This document shows, one piece after another, positions 43,532 to 53,196 of a stretch of 64,000 nt of DNA; position 1 is the first letter of the stretch, and each line of letters opens with the position of its first letter. The notes beneath the pieces are model-generated. The model did no database searches and was not told the DNA's origin. It saw nothing but the letters and a program-made list of their open reading frames with translations. Origin of the DNA: Bacillus sp. Cs-700 (GTDB taxonomy: Bacteria > Bacillota > Bacilli > Bacillales > Guptibacillaceae); NCBI RefSeq assembly GCF_011082085.1, contig NZ_CP041063.1:4078001-4142000 (forward strand), read 5' to 3'. A program made the translations under genes and the position numbers.

Positions 43532-45085
43532 ATGTATGGTACGATCGGTTCTTTATTTCTTCAAACGGTAAAAAAGTATGGCAAAGAAGAAGCGCTTGTG
43601 GATGTCGACAGGGAGATTAGATGGTCTTATGATGAATGGAACGTAGAAGTGAACCGCCTTTCAAACGCCCTAATCGATGCTGGAGTAAAAAAGGGCGATC
43701 GCGTATCTACTTTTTTATTTAATACGATAGAATTGGCAACCTTATTTTTCTCATGTGCAAAAATAGGGGCTGTATTAAATCCAATTAATTTTCGATTGAA
43801 GTCAAATGAAATCGCTTACATTATTGAGGATGCTAAACCGAGTATTTTCGTATTTGAGCCTGCTCTTTCACCGGTCGTTGCAGAGGTTCAAGAACGATAT
43901 CCCGATGTATCGTTCTGGTCAACAGAGGCAGCACCGGGCTTTGCTGATAGCTACAGTGAACACGTTCGTCTTTCACATAGTGGTGAACCTGCGATTGAAG
44001 TAGATGAAAATGATACGTATGCGATCATGTACACAAGTGGTACCACCGGCCGCCCAAAAGGTGTGATGCATCGTCATCGAAACATGCTTGAACAGAGTAT
44101 TCTTTGTGGCGCGTCTCTTAACTTAAAACAGGTGGATCGAGGACTTGTCGCTGCACCAATGTTTCATTGTGCAGAGCTTCATTGCAACTTTTTACCAAGG
44201 GTACATTTTGGAGCTACGAATGTTATTATTCATCATTTTGAACCAAAGAAAGTGCTTCAGGTTATTGAAAGAGAAAAAATATCGGTGTTCTTTGCTGCAC
44301 CTACAATGTGGAATATGATTTTACAAGAAGATTATGCAGCATTTAATCGAAGTAGCTTACGAGTAGGTCTGTATGGTGCTGCACCTATGGCTCCATCACT
44401 CGTTGTTGCGGTCAAAGAAAAGCTAGGTATTAATCTCATTCAGGCATATGGGATGACGGAAATGGGACCTGCAGTGACATTTCTTGATGAGCATGAGCAA
44501 TTAACGAAAGTGGGATCTGCAGGAAGAGCGGCGCTGAACCATGAGGTCAGAATCGTTAGACCGAATGAAAATGGACCATCTGAGCCTGATGATGAGCTAC
44601 CAGCTGGCGAAGTTGGTGAGATTATTGTGAAAGGACCATGTATGATGATCGGCTATTTTAATCGCCCAGAAGCAACAAAGGACGCGATGTATAAAGGCTG
44701 GTACCATTCAGGTGATCTTGGTTATATGGATGAAGACCGCTATGTCTATGTTTCTGATCGTGTCGATGATATGATCATATCTGGTGGAGAAAACGTTTAT
44801 CCAAGAGAAGTAGAAGATGTCCTCCATGCTCATGCAGGGGTGCTTGATGTTGCGGTACTTGGCGAACCTGATGAAAAGTGGGGAGAAATTGTTACAGCCA
44901 TTATAGTGAAGAAACAAGATTCACTAACTGAGGCTGACTTAGATCGTTACTGCAAAGAGAGTCCAAACCTTGCTACTTATAAACGACCGCGAAAGTATTT
45001 GTTCGTAGAAGAGCTACCTCGGAATGCCAGCGGTAAAATCCAAAAGTTTCGACTTCGTGAGCAATTTCAGGTTAAGTCGAACTAA
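43532..45085 (+). CDS. long/medium-chain acyl-CoA synthetase (AMP-binding)
   Basis: A 517-residue ANL-superfamily ligase. P-loop motif YTSGTTGRPKGVMHRH (about residues 168-183), QAYGMTEMGP, GWYHSGDLGYMDEDRYVYVSDRVDD with the hinge Asp, and the catalytic lysine near the end in NASGKIQKF. It activates a carboxylate as acyl-AMP and transfers it to CoA; chain-length preference is not evident. AATGGAGGG precedes the ATG. It stands alone between terminators. Confidence 0.9.
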   Translation: MYGTIGSLFLQTVKKYGKEEALVDVDREIRWSYDEWNVEVNRLSNALIDAGVKKGDRVSTFLFNTIELATLFFSCAKIGAVLNPINFRLKSNEIAYIIEDAKPSIFVFEPALSPVVAEVQERYPDVSFWSTEAAPGFADSYSEHVRLSHSGEPAIEVDENDTYAIMYTSGTTGRPKGVMHRHRNMLEQSILCGASLNLKQVDRGLVAAPMFHCAELHCNFLPRVHFGATNVIIHHFEPKKVLQVIEREKISVFFAAPTMWNMILQEDYAAFNRSSLRVGLYGAAPMAPSLVVAVKEKLGINLIQAYGMTEMGPAVTFLDEHEQLTKVGSAGRAALNHEVRIVRPNENGPSEPDDELPAGEVGEIIVKGPCMMIGYFNRPEATKDAMYKGWYHSGDLGYMDEDRYVYVSDRVDDMIISGGENVYPREVEDVLHAHAGVLDVAVLGEPDEKWGEIVTAIIVKKQDSLTEADLDRYCKESPNLATYKRPRKYLFVEELPRNASGKIQKFRLREQFQVKSN

Positions 45086-45165
45086 CCTTAGGTGAGATCT
45101 ATGAATGAACGATTGGATTCAGTGGACATGAAACGGTTTTGGGCGGTATAATTGAAAATTGCAAG

Positions 45166-45193
45166 AAAAAGCGGGCATATGCTCGCTTTTTTT
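45166..45193 (+). terminator. intrinsic terminator
   Basis: AAAAAGCG and CGCTTTTT arms around a GGCATATGCT centre (45166-45193), about 80 bases after the acyl-CoA synthetase stop. Confidence 0.8.
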
Positions 45194-45259
45194 CAGTAGT
45201 ATGATTTTCATGAATTTTAAATTGACGTACATACTACTAGTGAAAAGGAGGAATGCCGA

Positions 45260-46504
45260 ATGATTAAATTATTTACTGATAGCGATCTTGATGGAACGGC
45301 TTGCGCGATCATAGCAGAACTTGCTTTTGACAAAGAGGCGGACGTGACCCATTGTACATATCGAAATTTAGATGACCGCGTCGAAGGATTTCTACAACAA
45401 AATAATGAAGATCCAATCTTCATTACTGATTTATCTGTGAACCAACAAGTAGAAAAGCTTTTAGATGAACGTTTTCGTGAAGGATCTCACGTTCAAATGA
45501 TTGATCACCACGCAACAGCCATGCACTTTAATGAGTATAAGTGGGGGTTTGTGGATCCGGGAGAGAATCAAAAAACGTGTGCCGCAACCCTTTTTTATGA
45601 TTTTCTATTGGAGAAAGAAAAAATTGAACGCTTAGAAAGTCTTGAGGCATTTCTTGAGCTTGTTCGAAAATATGATACGTGGGAATGGGAAGAAGAAAAT
45701 GAAGTAGATGCGAAACGGTTAAATGATCTATTCTCAATAATGGGGAGAGAAACGTTCAAAGCTGAGATGATCAGGCGTTTAACGCGGGAATCTGATTCTT
45801 TTAAGTTTAATGATTCAGAGGAAATGATTCTTGATCTGGAAGAACGAAAGATTGAACGGTACATTCATCAGAAGAATCGTCAACTTGTGCAAATGTTTGT
45901 AGATGAGTATTGTATCGGCCTTGTTCATGCAGAATCGTATCATTCCGAACTTGGAAACGAGTTGAATAAGCGAAATCCTCATCTTGATTTTATTACGATT
46001 ATTAATGCGGGAAGCAAGCGCTTAGGTTTTCGTACGATTCATGACGAAGCGGATGTTTCAGAGTTTGCCTCTCGTTTTGGTGGGGGAGGGCATCCTAAAG
46101 CGGCAGGTTGTGAACTAAACGAAGATACGTTCCGAATTTTTGTGGAACCTTCTTTTGCGCTTAAACCAGTTCGAAAAGATCCGGAACGAAATAAGCTGAA
46201 TGAGCGTAACAGTGAAAGCGGCTCTTTCTATGAAAATCATGATGAGAAGATCATTTATATTCGTCCTCGTCGTGAAGATGAGTGGGAAGTGATGTGTCGT
46301 GGAAAAGTGGAAAGTAGTGTGTTTCACGACTTTGAAGATGCGGAACGCCATGTGAAACGAACTTACCATGCTTGGCTTCGTCCGGATAAAGCGGTCGTGG
46401 AAGATTTTGTGAGAGTTCTTCCGTTAACAAAAGAGCAGATCATGGATCGGTACCATACGATGATTAAAGCGATGCTTTATCAAGAAGAAGACGTTCTTAG
46501 TTGA
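45260..46504 (+). CDS. nrnB: DHH/DHHA1 phosphoesterase, NrnB-type oligoribonuclease
   Basis: A 414-residue DHH-family protein. DHH motifs: TDSDLDGTACA, ITDLS, MIDHHATAM and, in the DHHA1 domain, SRFGGGGHPKAAG. Size and layout match B. subtilis NrnB (YngD), which degrades nanoRNA 2-5 nucleotides long and can hydrolyse pAp or cyclic dinucleotide products. A C-terminal extension of about 100 residues follows DHHA1 (YIRPRREDEWEVMCRGK). AAGGAGG precedes the ATG. Confidence 0.82.
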   Translation: MIKLFTDSDLDGTACAIIAELAFDKEADVTHCTYRNLDDRVEGFLQQNNEDPIFITDLSVNQQVEKLLDERFREGSHVQMIDHHATAMHFNEYKWGFVDPGENQKTCAATLFYDFLLEKEKIERLESLEAFLELVRKYDTWEWEEENEVDAKRLNDLFSIMGRETFKAEMIRRLTRESDSFKFNDSEEMILDLEERKIERYIHQKNRQLVQMFVDEYCIGLVHAESYHSELGNELNKRNPHLDFITIINAGSKRLGFRTIHDEADVSEFASRFGGGGHPKAAGCELNEDTFRIFVEPSFALKPVRKDPERNKLNERNSESGSFYENHDEKIIYIRPRREDEWEVMCRGKVESSVFHDFEDAERHVKRTYHAWLRPDKAVVEDFVRVLPLTKEQIMDRYHTMIKAMLYQEEDVLS

Positions 46505-46518
46505 ACGTCTTCTTTTTA
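46485..46518 (+). terminator. terminator overlapping the nrnB stop codon
   Basis: AGAAGACGTTC (46485-46495) and GAACGTCTTCT (46503-46513) followed by TTTT. Confidence 0.9.
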
Positions 46519-46749
46519 CAACAAATTCACAGCGATTTTACATTTCTTTGTTTATTTGTTTGGTATGCTTGAAGCCTAGAGAGGGCGCCCGTGATCGTGT
46601 GTCTAAAGGTAAGATGAATGAAGAAAAATGTTGGTAGTTGTTTGCTAAACTGTTTCCTTTTTCAAATACATGGGTATAGTCTTATACATGCCCATGGCAC
46701 TCAACCATAGCGTTGCAAGCATGCATTATGGGTGTGAAAGGAGAAAACA

Positions 46750-46953
46750 GTGAAGCGAATCATGTTTAACAATCGCTACTCGCAAGTCCTTTACCAGACA
46801 CAGAAAGCCAGGGCACGATGCATAAAGTTAGAGAAGAGACCGTACATCAGGACGATCGCGACTGCAACTGGATTCTCGGAGGAAGAGATCTTAGAATCTC
46901 TCGAATTTGGTGATGTCGATTACATCATGAAGCTGCGTTTGCACTATAGCTAG
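46750..46953 (+). CDS. small protein resembling sigma-70 region 3
   Basis: A 67-residue basic protein (GTG start seven bases after AAAGGAG). The central part, RPYIRTIATATGFSEEEILESLEFG, looks like region 3 of sigma-70 factors, where a helix-turn-helix of the form IAEELGxSEEEVLEALE occurs. The N-terminal MKRIMFNNRYSQVLYQTQKARARCIKLEK could be the preceding helix. There is no region 2 or 4. It may be a free-standing sigma subunit fragment, an anti-sigma-type partner, or a chance resemblance. It is flanked by 245-base non-coding stretches. Confidence 0.55.
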   Translation: MKRIMFNNRYSQVLYQTQKARARCIKLEKRPYIRTIATATGFSEEEILESLEFGDVDYIMKLRLHYS

Positions 46954-47045
46954 ACGCGACGTTATGCGTTGTAGGCCATTAGGGCATGCCACCTCTTTGT
47001 TGAACCATGTTCAAAAAGAGAGCAGCTACTCATCAATAAATTTGG

Positions 47046-47077
47046 AGGCTGATTATTTATATAATCGGCTTTTTTTG
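47046..47077 (+). terminator. intrinsic terminator
   Basis: AGGCTGATTAT (from 47046) pairs with ATAATCGGCT (47061-47070) allowing G-U, then seven T. A second short hairpin (CTCTTTGTTGAAC with GTTCAAAAAGAG) precedes it. The 46954-47135 stretch holds no gene. Confidence 0.8.
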
Positions 47078-47135
47078 TTGGATTAAAAGTAAATCCTATC
47101 AAAATATCAATTAAATTAACTTTTTTTCAAAAACA

Positions 47136-47162
47136 TGGAACCTTTTTTATGAGAGAGTCGTA
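47136..47162 (+). promoter_or_regulatory. ECF (SigW-type) promoter of yknWXYZ
   Basis: TGGAAC (47136-47141), a 17-base spacer and CGTA (47159-47162) fit the SigW consensus TGAAAC-N16/17-CGTA with one mismatch. It lies 38 bases before the yknW start. yknWXYZ is a SigW-regulated operon in B. subtilis. Confidence 0.75.
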
Positions 47163-47199
47163 GAACGAGATGACATTATTTTGAAAGGTTGTGTACATA

Positions 47200-47880
47200 A
47201 TGAATGAAGTGCATGAAGAAACAAGTAAGACAGAGAAGCCATCGTTAGTAGGAGTGATTTGGAGTCCTGGTGAACAGTTTGCCAACATTCGCTCGAATCC
47301 AAAAGTATGGTTGCCTCTGATCGTCGTAACTGTGCTTTCGTTAATCGGCGGGTGGTTAATGGTGATTGGACCTGGATTTGAAGAGCAGTTTGCGACAGCG
47401 GAGTTAGAAGGTGAAAACATTGACGGCATTATTTTATTTACGAAAATAACAACGGTTGTTTTTTCTGCCATTGGACCGATTCTAGGTATTCTAATCTCAA
47501 GCTTTATTTTTTGGCTTATTAATAAGGCAACAAGTTCGGAAGCTACGTTTAAGCAATTTTTCTCTATGAATTCCTATATTGGGTTCATTAGTGCAATTGG
47601 TTTAGTTCTAAATGGCATTCTTCTAGCGCTATTAGGCGGGTCACCAGGGAAACTTTATACAAGTCTGGGTGCATTAGTTAATTCAGAAGGCTCCGTTGGT
47701 GCTTTTCTAAATGGCATTGAAATTTTTGGAGTGTGGACCATTATTTTAACAGCCATAGGACTTAGAGTGACTGCCAGGTGGCCAAAAGGACTTGCGTGGA
47801 CAATTGCGATTATTTTCCTAGTCTTTACAATAGGGGCAGCAGCAGTTGGTAGTATGATGAATACGATGTCGGGAATGTAA
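47200..47880 (+). CDS. yknW: Yip1-domain membrane protein YknW
   Basis: A 226-residue membrane protein with a short acidic cytosolic N-terminus (GVIWSPGEQFANIRSNPKVWLPL is the Yip1 entry motif) and five predicted helices. By position and family it is YknW, which assists assembly of the YknXYZ exporter that protects B. subtilis from the SdpC killing toxin. ATG at 47200 follows AAAGG; GTG at 47191 is too close to it. Four bases separate it from yknX. Confidence 0.88.
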   Translation: MNEVHEETSKTEKPSLVGVIWSPGEQFANIRSNPKVWLPLIVVTVLSLIGGWLMVIGPGFEEQFATAELEGENIDGIILFTKITTVVFSAIGPILGILISSFIFWLINKATSSEATFKQFFSMNSYIGFISAIGLVLNGILLALLGGSPGKLYTSLGALVNSEGSVGAFLNGIEIFGVWTIILTAIGLRVTARWPKGLAWTIAIIFLVFTIGAAAVGSMMNTMSGM

Positions 47881-47883
47881 GGC

Positions 47884-49005
47884 ATGAAGAAAAAGATTTG
47901 GATTACCATTGCGGTTGTGATCATACTTACTCTCGTTGTAGGAGTAAATATTTATCGAACTTATGCCGATAGTACAGCTAATGTAAAAACGGAAACAGCT
48001 AAATTCGAAGAAATTAATTCCACTGTTATGACGCCTGGAACGTTGGCGATGGCTAATGAAAGCACACTTTATCAGGATTCTAGCAAAGGTGAGCTGAAAG
48101 AAATTCTTGTTAATGAAGGAGACTCTGTAAAAAAAGGAGATCCAGTTATTCGCTATGAGAACAAGGATTTAGAAATGGAGAAGGAACAAAACGAGATCAA
48201 CATTGAGTCTCTTTATCTTCGGATTAATACATTGGATAAACAAGAGGAGCGTCTGAAAGAAAAGAAAAGCGATTTAGCAGATGATGTTGGAGAAGAAGAA
48301 GCAGAAGAAACGATGGAAGCTGAAATCGAACAGGTGAAAATGGACAAGCGAATGGCAAATCTTGATTTGCGTCAGGCATTATTACAGCGAGATCGATTAA
48401 AGCAAAAGATAAGTGACCTTGAAGAAACAAGCGAAATTAGCGGTGTTGTACTAGAAGCGAATGATTCAAGTGCCCCACAGTCAACTCAGATGGAGAAACC
48501 AATCTTACGGATTGGAAGCATGGAAAATCTTATCATAGAAGGAACGCTTTCCGAATACGACACGCTGAATATTGAAGCCGGTCAACAAGTCATGATTACA
48601 ACGGACGTACTCCCTGACGAAAAATGGGAAGCAGAAGTAATGGAAGTAGGTTATTTACCACAAGCCTCTTCACCTGAGGCTAATACGTCGGCTGTGCAAT
48701 ATCCCGTTTCTGTTAAATTTAATAACTCAGAAGACGTTCCATTAAAACCTGGCTTTCAAATGATTATCGAGATTGAAACAGAGTCACATGAAGCTTTAAC
48801 TGTACCTTTAGAAGCGGTGGATCAGGATGGAGAAGAATCCTTTGTATTTGTCGTAGAAGATGGGAAGGCAGTTAAACGTCAAATTGAAACAGGTTCTTCC
48901 ACTACAAAACGAATCGAAGTAACAAAAGGATTATCTGAGAAAGCTCAAGTTGTGGTGGAAGCTCCTGATCATCTCAAGGATAATATGGAAGTGACTATGC
49001 AATGA
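47884..49005 (+). CDS. yknX: membrane fusion protein / efflux adaptor YknX
   Basis: A 373-residue HlyD/RND-type adaptor: N-terminal membrane anchor (residues 5-25), a lipoyl half-motif (LKEILVNEGDSVKKGDPVIRYE), a charged coiled coil (about 95-185, rich in Glu/Lys/Arg), the second lipoyl half and a beta-barrel/membrane-proximal domain (GQQVMITTDVLPDEKWEAEV, PGFQMIIEIE). It links the ABC permease YknZ to extracytoplasmic toxin handling. Its stop TGA overlaps the yknY ATG. Confidence 0.9.
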   Translation: MKKKIWITIAVVIILTLVVGVNIYRTYADSTANVKTETAKFEEINSTVMTPGTLAMANESTLYQDSSKGELKEILVNEGDSVKKGDPVIRYENKDLEMEKEQNEINIESLYLRINTLDKQEERLKEKKSDLADDVGEEEAEETMEAEIEQVKMDKRMANLDLRQALLQRDRLKQKISDLEETSEISGVVLEANDSSAPQSTQMEKPILRIGSMENLIIEGTLSEYDTLNIEAGQQVMITTDVLPDEKWEAEVMEVGYLPQASSPEANTSAVQYPVSVKFNNSEDVPLKPGFQMIIEIETESHEALTVPLEAVDQDGEESFVFVVEDGKAVKRQIETGSSTTKRIEVTKGLSEKAQVVVEAPDHLKDNMEVTMQ

Positions 49006-49712
49006 TCCAACTTGAGGAGATAACAAAAAGCTATACACTTGGTAAGGAAGCAGTGAACGTGCTGAGAGGAATAAGTCTTCAAATTAAAAGCGGCGAATTT
49101 GTCGCGATTATGGGTCCGTCGGGGTCGGGAAAATCAACCTTAATGAATATTATTGGTTGTCTTGATCGGCCGACTACAGGTTCCTACTTATTAAATAAAG
49201 AAGATGTTTCTCAACATAAAGATCATGAATTAGCAAAAGTTCGAAATCAATCGATTGGATTTGTGTTTCAACAGTTTCAACTGTTACCGAGATTAACTGC
49301 GCTTAAGAATGTGGAGCTTCCTATGGTTTATGCTGGTGCCTCTAAACAAGAGCGTGAAGAACGCGCGCGAGATGCTTTAGCAAAAGTTGGCTTACAGGAT
49401 CGAGTGGGACACCTTCCAAATGAGCTTTCAGGTGGTCAAAAGCAACGAGTTGCGATTGCGAGGGCCCTTGTGAATGATCCATCGCTTATTCTTGCTGACG
49501 AGCCCACTGGTGCTCTTGATACCGCTACAAGCGTAGCGATTATGGATTTATTTGTTCAACTTAATCAGGAGGGGACAACAATCGTTGTGGTCACGCACGA
49601 GCCGGAAGTTGCGGAGTATGCGAGTCGGGTCATATATGTGCGAGATGGATTATTAGGACAAAACCCTCTTGAGAAAGGGGGCAAACGCGATGAGTCTTTG
49701 GGAAAATATTAA
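49002..49712 (+). CDS. yknY: ABC transporter ATPase YknY (MacB/LolD type)
   Basis: A 236-residue ATPase: Walker A GPSGSGKSTL (about residues 38-47), Q-loop FVFQQFQLLPRL, signature LSGGQKQRVAIARAL, Walker B LILADEPTGALD and the His switch VVTHEPE. It starts with ATGA overlap on yknX and ends 23 bases inside the yknZ gene, indicating tight translational coupling. Confidence 0.95.
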   Translation: MIQLEEITKSYTLGKEAVNVLRGISLQIKSGEFVAIMGPSGSGKSTLMNIIGCLDRPTTGSYLLNKEDVSQHKDHELAKVRNQSIGFVFQQFQLLPRLTALKNVELPMVYAGASKQEREERARDALAKVGLQDRVGHLPNELSGGQKQRVAIARALVNDPSLILADEPTGALDTATSVAIMDLFVQLNQEGTTIVVVTHEPEVAEYASRVIYVRDGLLGQNPLEKGGKRDESLGKY

Positions 49713-50877
49713 AATGGCTCTTATGTCAGTGAAAGCCCACAAAATGCGGTCCATCCTAACGATGCTTGGGATTATCATTGGTGTCGCAGCTGTTATTGTC
49801 GTCGTGGCGATCGGACAGGGTGGAGAAGCGATGCTTAAATCCCAAATTGCTGGAGATGGTAATACGATCGAAGTCTTTTACCAACCATCTGAAGAAGAAA
49901 TGCAGCAGGGGAAATGGGAGGAGAATCCGTTCACCCAAGAAGACATTCGTCAGTTAGAGGGAATCGAAAAGGTTTCAAATGTCGTTGCCTCTTCATCGGA
50001 ATTTTCAACAGCCAGACTCCGTGAAGAAGAAGCAGAAACGTCCATTACAGGGATTAATGAAGCGTATTTGGATGTGAATCAACTTAAAGTGGAGAAAGGC
50101 CGCTCCTTTACGAGCGCTGATTTTCTAGGCGGTCGTAGGGTAGCGATCGTCAGTGCAGCAATGCAGGAAGAGTTATTTGAAGGGAAGTCACCGATTGGAG
50201 AAATTATCCGCATAGGTGTTCAGCCTGTGGAAGTGATCGGTGTTCTAGAGAAGCCAACAGGTCTCTTCGCATTTGGTTCCGTAGAAACCTATATTCCGTG
50301 GACGGCAATGCGAAACATGCTTGGTACAAGTAACTACAGTCAGGTTACGCTCCAAGTGGAAAATGCAGATGACATTCAGCCAATAGGAGAGCGTGCAACG
50401 ACGGTCTTAAATCAACTTCATGACACAGACGATTCTTATCAGGTTATTAATATGGAAGAAATCGCTCAAGGAATTGGACAGGTAACAACAATCATGACAA
50501 CGATTATCGGCAGTATTGCTGGTATTTCACTTCTAGTGGGTGGAATCGGAGTGATGAACATTATGCTCGTCTCTGTTACAGAGCGAACGCGTGAAATTGG
50601 GATCCGAAAATCATTAGGGGCGACGAGACAGCAAATACTTCTTCAGTTTCTCGTTGAATCCATCATACTTACCTTAATTGGTGGGATCATCGGTATCATA
50701 CTTGGAGCAGGGACGGCGTATCTTGTGTCGTTCTTTGCGGACTGGCCATCTTTGATTTCGTGGCAGGTTGTTCTTGGAGCCGTTTTATTTTCAATGCTTA
50801 TCGGGATTGCCTTTGGTCTCTTGCCTGCGAATAAAGCATCAAGACTCGATCCGATCGATTCACTTCGTTATGAATAA
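49690..50877 (+). CDS. yknZ: MacB-type ABC permease YknZ
   Basis: A 395-residue permease with one N-terminal helix (MLGIIIGVAAVIVVVAIGQG), a large extracytoplasmic MacB periplasmic-core domain (residues 45-240) and three C-terminal helices with the FtsX-like signature SVTERTREIGIRKSLGATRQQIL. ATG at 49690 is preceded by AAAGGGGGC. With YknW, YknX and YknY it forms the SdpC-resistance exporter. Confidence 0.93.
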   Translation: MSLWENIKMALMSVKAHKMRSILTMLGIIIGVAAVIVVVAIGQGGEAMLKSQIAGDGNTIEVFYQPSEEEMQQGKWEENPFTQEDIRQLEGIEKVSNVVASSSEFSTARLREEEAETSITGINEAYLDVNQLKVEKGRSFTSADFLGGRRVAIVSAAMQEELFEGKSPIGEIIRIGVQPVEVIGVLEKPTGLFAFGSVETYIPWTAMRNMLGTSNYSQVTLQVENADDIQPIGERATTVLNQLHDTDDSYQVINMEEIAQGIGQVTTIMTTIIGSIAGISLLVGGIGVMNIMLVSVTERTREIGIRKSLGATRQQILLQFLVESIILTLIGGIIGIILGAGTAYLVSFFADWPSLISWQVVLGAVLFSMLIGIAFGLLPANKASRLDPIDSLRYE

Positions 50878-50881
50878 GAAA

Positions 50882-50912
50882 AGAAAGAGGATGAGCCCAT
50901 CCTCTTTTTTTG
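50882..50912. terminator. bidirectional terminator
   Basis: AAAGAGGATG (50884-50893) pairs with CATCCTCTTT (50898-50907); T-runs flank both sides. Separates yknZ and convergent recQ. Confidence 0.92.
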
Positions 50913-50915
50913 TTG

Positions 50916-53003
50916 TTATTTTTTTGATGTGAGTCGTTTTTTTGTTAAAGCGACTTTTATTTGAAAGTAAGTGAATGATTCAGGTAGAGCTTCTTTTATG
51001 GGCTTTAATTTATCAAACCCAACTGATTTAGCTTTTTCTAAAATCACATTTTCTGTTTCCTCATCAAGCAGTCGAGTTGTGTCTTGAAACAATCCTTCCT
51101 CCAAGCCTTTCAGCAAGTGGCCTTCTACTGTAGTAGGGCTTAGCGATCGAGCAGCGGCAATGTTTAAAATGTCTTTGCCCTCCTCAAATAACTTGAGTGA
51201 AGCTCTATGACTTGCATCTTCAGAGGAAGCTTGCACTGATTTAGCGGAAAGCAAAAGTTCTAAAAAGGCTTCGCCGTATTTATCATACTTCATCTCTCCA
51301 ACACCTTTGATTTGAAGCATTTCTTCACGAGAAGACGGCATGCTCGCACTCATTTCTCGCAATGTACTGTCGGCAAAAACAACGTATGGTGGAACGTTGT
51401 CTCGATCCGCAATCTGCTTTCGTAAGGTTCTTAGCTGTGTAAAGAGCTGATCATCTTCCTCGATTGAAACAGGCTTCCGAGCAACTTTCTTGAAGATGGT
51501 TTCTTGTCCTTTTAAAACAGGTAGCGTTTTTTCTTGGAGGATTAATGTTGGGTATTTGCTTTCTGTTAAAAGGAGGTACTGTTCTGCTGTTAGAAAATCA
51601 ATCATATCAACAATTTCTTGTTGTGTAAGATGCTTTAATAAACCAAACGTGGAAACGCTATTTAGGTTTAGCTCATTTATTCGCTTAGACTTTGATCCTT
51701 TTAGGATTTGGGCGATCATCGTTTTGCCAAATCGTTCGTTCACTCGTTTAATGGTAGAAAAAATCATTTGTGCTTCACGTGTAATTTCGACAGCTTCTCG
51801 ATCATCAATACAATTGCTACATTTGCCACATCTGTAGCCTGGTCGGTCATCACCAAAATAGTGAAGGATCGTTCCTTGAAGGCATTTTTCAGTATGACAA
51901 TAATCAACCATAGCTTTTAATTTGGAGAGATCAGCTGATTTTCTTTCTGGCTCATGCTGATTTTGCTCAATTAGAAATTTCTGGACATGGATATCGCCAG
52001 GTGAGAAGAGAACAAAACAATCACTTTCTTCTCCATCACGACCGGCACGGCCAGCTTCCTGATAGTAAGATTCCATATTCTTTGGAAGGTTATGATGAAT
52101 CACAAATCGAACGTTGGATTTATCAATTCCCATTCCAAATGCATTTGTCGCTACCATAACCGATAAATTATCGAACAAAAACGCTTCCTGAGCAGCTTTG
52201 CGCTCGTTCTCTGTCATCCCCGCATGATACTTACCTACTTTTATCCCTTGTTTTAGAAGCGAATTGTATAGCTGGTCCGCTTCTTTTCGGGTCGCAGTGT
52301 AGATAATTCCGGATTCCGCTCTGTTTTGACTAAGATATTTGTCGATAAAAGACTTTTTCTTCTCTCCTTTAATAACTGAGAAATGTAAGTTTTCTCGTGC
52401 AAAACCAGAAATAAACGTTTGTTCTGGAGCGATATCTAGAAGTCGCTGAATATCTTGAATGACTTCAGGTGTCGCTGTAGCCGTTAAAGCAATGACAGGC
52501 GGCTGATCTTCAAAGTGATGGAGCATTTGGCTGATTTTCATATAGCTAGGTCTGAAATCATGTCCCCATTGAGAGATACAGTGCGCCTCATCGACCGCAA
52601 TGAGAGAAATGGTTGTTCGCTGTAATAAACGTTGGAAAGTAGGTGCTTCTAGACGCTCCGGAGCAACATAGAGTAACTTTAATTCTCCGTTTTCTGCTTC
52701 CATCATTCGTTCTCTTATTTCGGTTTCTGTCAAAGAGCTGTTAATATAAGCGGCTTCGATACCGTAACTTGCAAGTGTATCAACCTGATCTTTCATCAAT
52801 GAAATAAGCGGAGAGATGACGATCGTTAGTCCCTCTGATATAAGAGCCGGGATCTGATAGCAGATCGATTTACCACCGCCAGTAGGCATAATACCTAGCG
52901 TATTATTTTGAGATAGAACACTCGAAATGATCTCTTCCTGCCCACCTCGAAATTCATCGTATCCAAAATGGTGTTTCAGCTGTTCTTTTGCTTTAAGAAG
53001 CAT
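50916..53003 (-). CDS. recQ: ATP-dependent DNA helicase RecQ
   Basis: A 695-residue 3'-5' helicase. Helicase core: [16 protein letters not shown] (Walker A), [23 protein letters not shown], and in lobe two [23 protein letters not shown] and [13 protein letters not shown] zinc-binding RecQ-Ct with four Cys (CLQGT, CGKCSNC) and a winged helix follow, then an HRDC domain (residues 510-595) and a C-terminal helix-turn-helix ([22 protein letters not shown]), as in RecQ of many Firmicutes. It resolves recombination intermediates and stalled forks. Confidence 0.95.
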   Translation of the reverse strand: MLLKAKEQLKHHFGYDEFRGGQEEIISSVLSQNNTLGIMPTGGGKSICYQIPALISEGLTIVISPLISLMKDQVDTLASYGIEAAYINSSLTETEIRERMMEAENGELKLLYVAPERLEAPTFQRLLQRTTISLIAVDEAHCISQWGHDFRPSYMKISQMLHHFEDQPPVIALTATATPEVIQDIQRLLDIAPEQTFISGFARENLHFSVIKGEKKKSFIDKYLSQNRAESGIIYTATRKEADQLYNSLLKQGIKVGKYHAGMTENERKAAQEAFLFDNLSVMVATNAFGMGIDKSNVRFVIHHNLPKNMESYYQEAGRAGRDGEESDCFVLFSPGDIHVQKFLIEQNQHEPERKSADLSKLKAMVDYCHTEKCLQGTILHYFGDDRPGYRCGKCSNCIDDREAVEITREAQMIFSTIKRVNERFGKTMIAQILKGSKSKRINELNLNSVSTFGLLKHLTQQEIVDMIDFLTAEQYLLLTESKYPTLILQEKTLPVLKGQETIFKKVARKPVSIEEDDQLFTQLRTLRKQIADRDNVPPYVVFADSTLREMSASMPSSREEMLQIKGVGEMKYDKYGEAFLELLLSAKSVQASSEDASHRASLKLFEEGKDILNIAAARSLSPTTVEGHLLKGLEEGLFQDTTRLLDEETENVILEKAKSVGFDKLKPIKEALPESFTYFQIKVALTKKRLTSKK

Positions 53004-53196
53004 TGTATCTTCCTTTCTAATTCGCCAGTTCGTTTGCTTTTTTCATCTTACCGTATCTATGGAACTGTGTATAGATAACGAATTTACGAATGAACTTGCA
53101 AGCGTAATAAAAAGGATAAACATTTAGAAAAAGGGCAAACTACTACAATATGGAAAGAATAAGTGGTTTTACGTCAAGAAAAAGGGGAATACGAAT

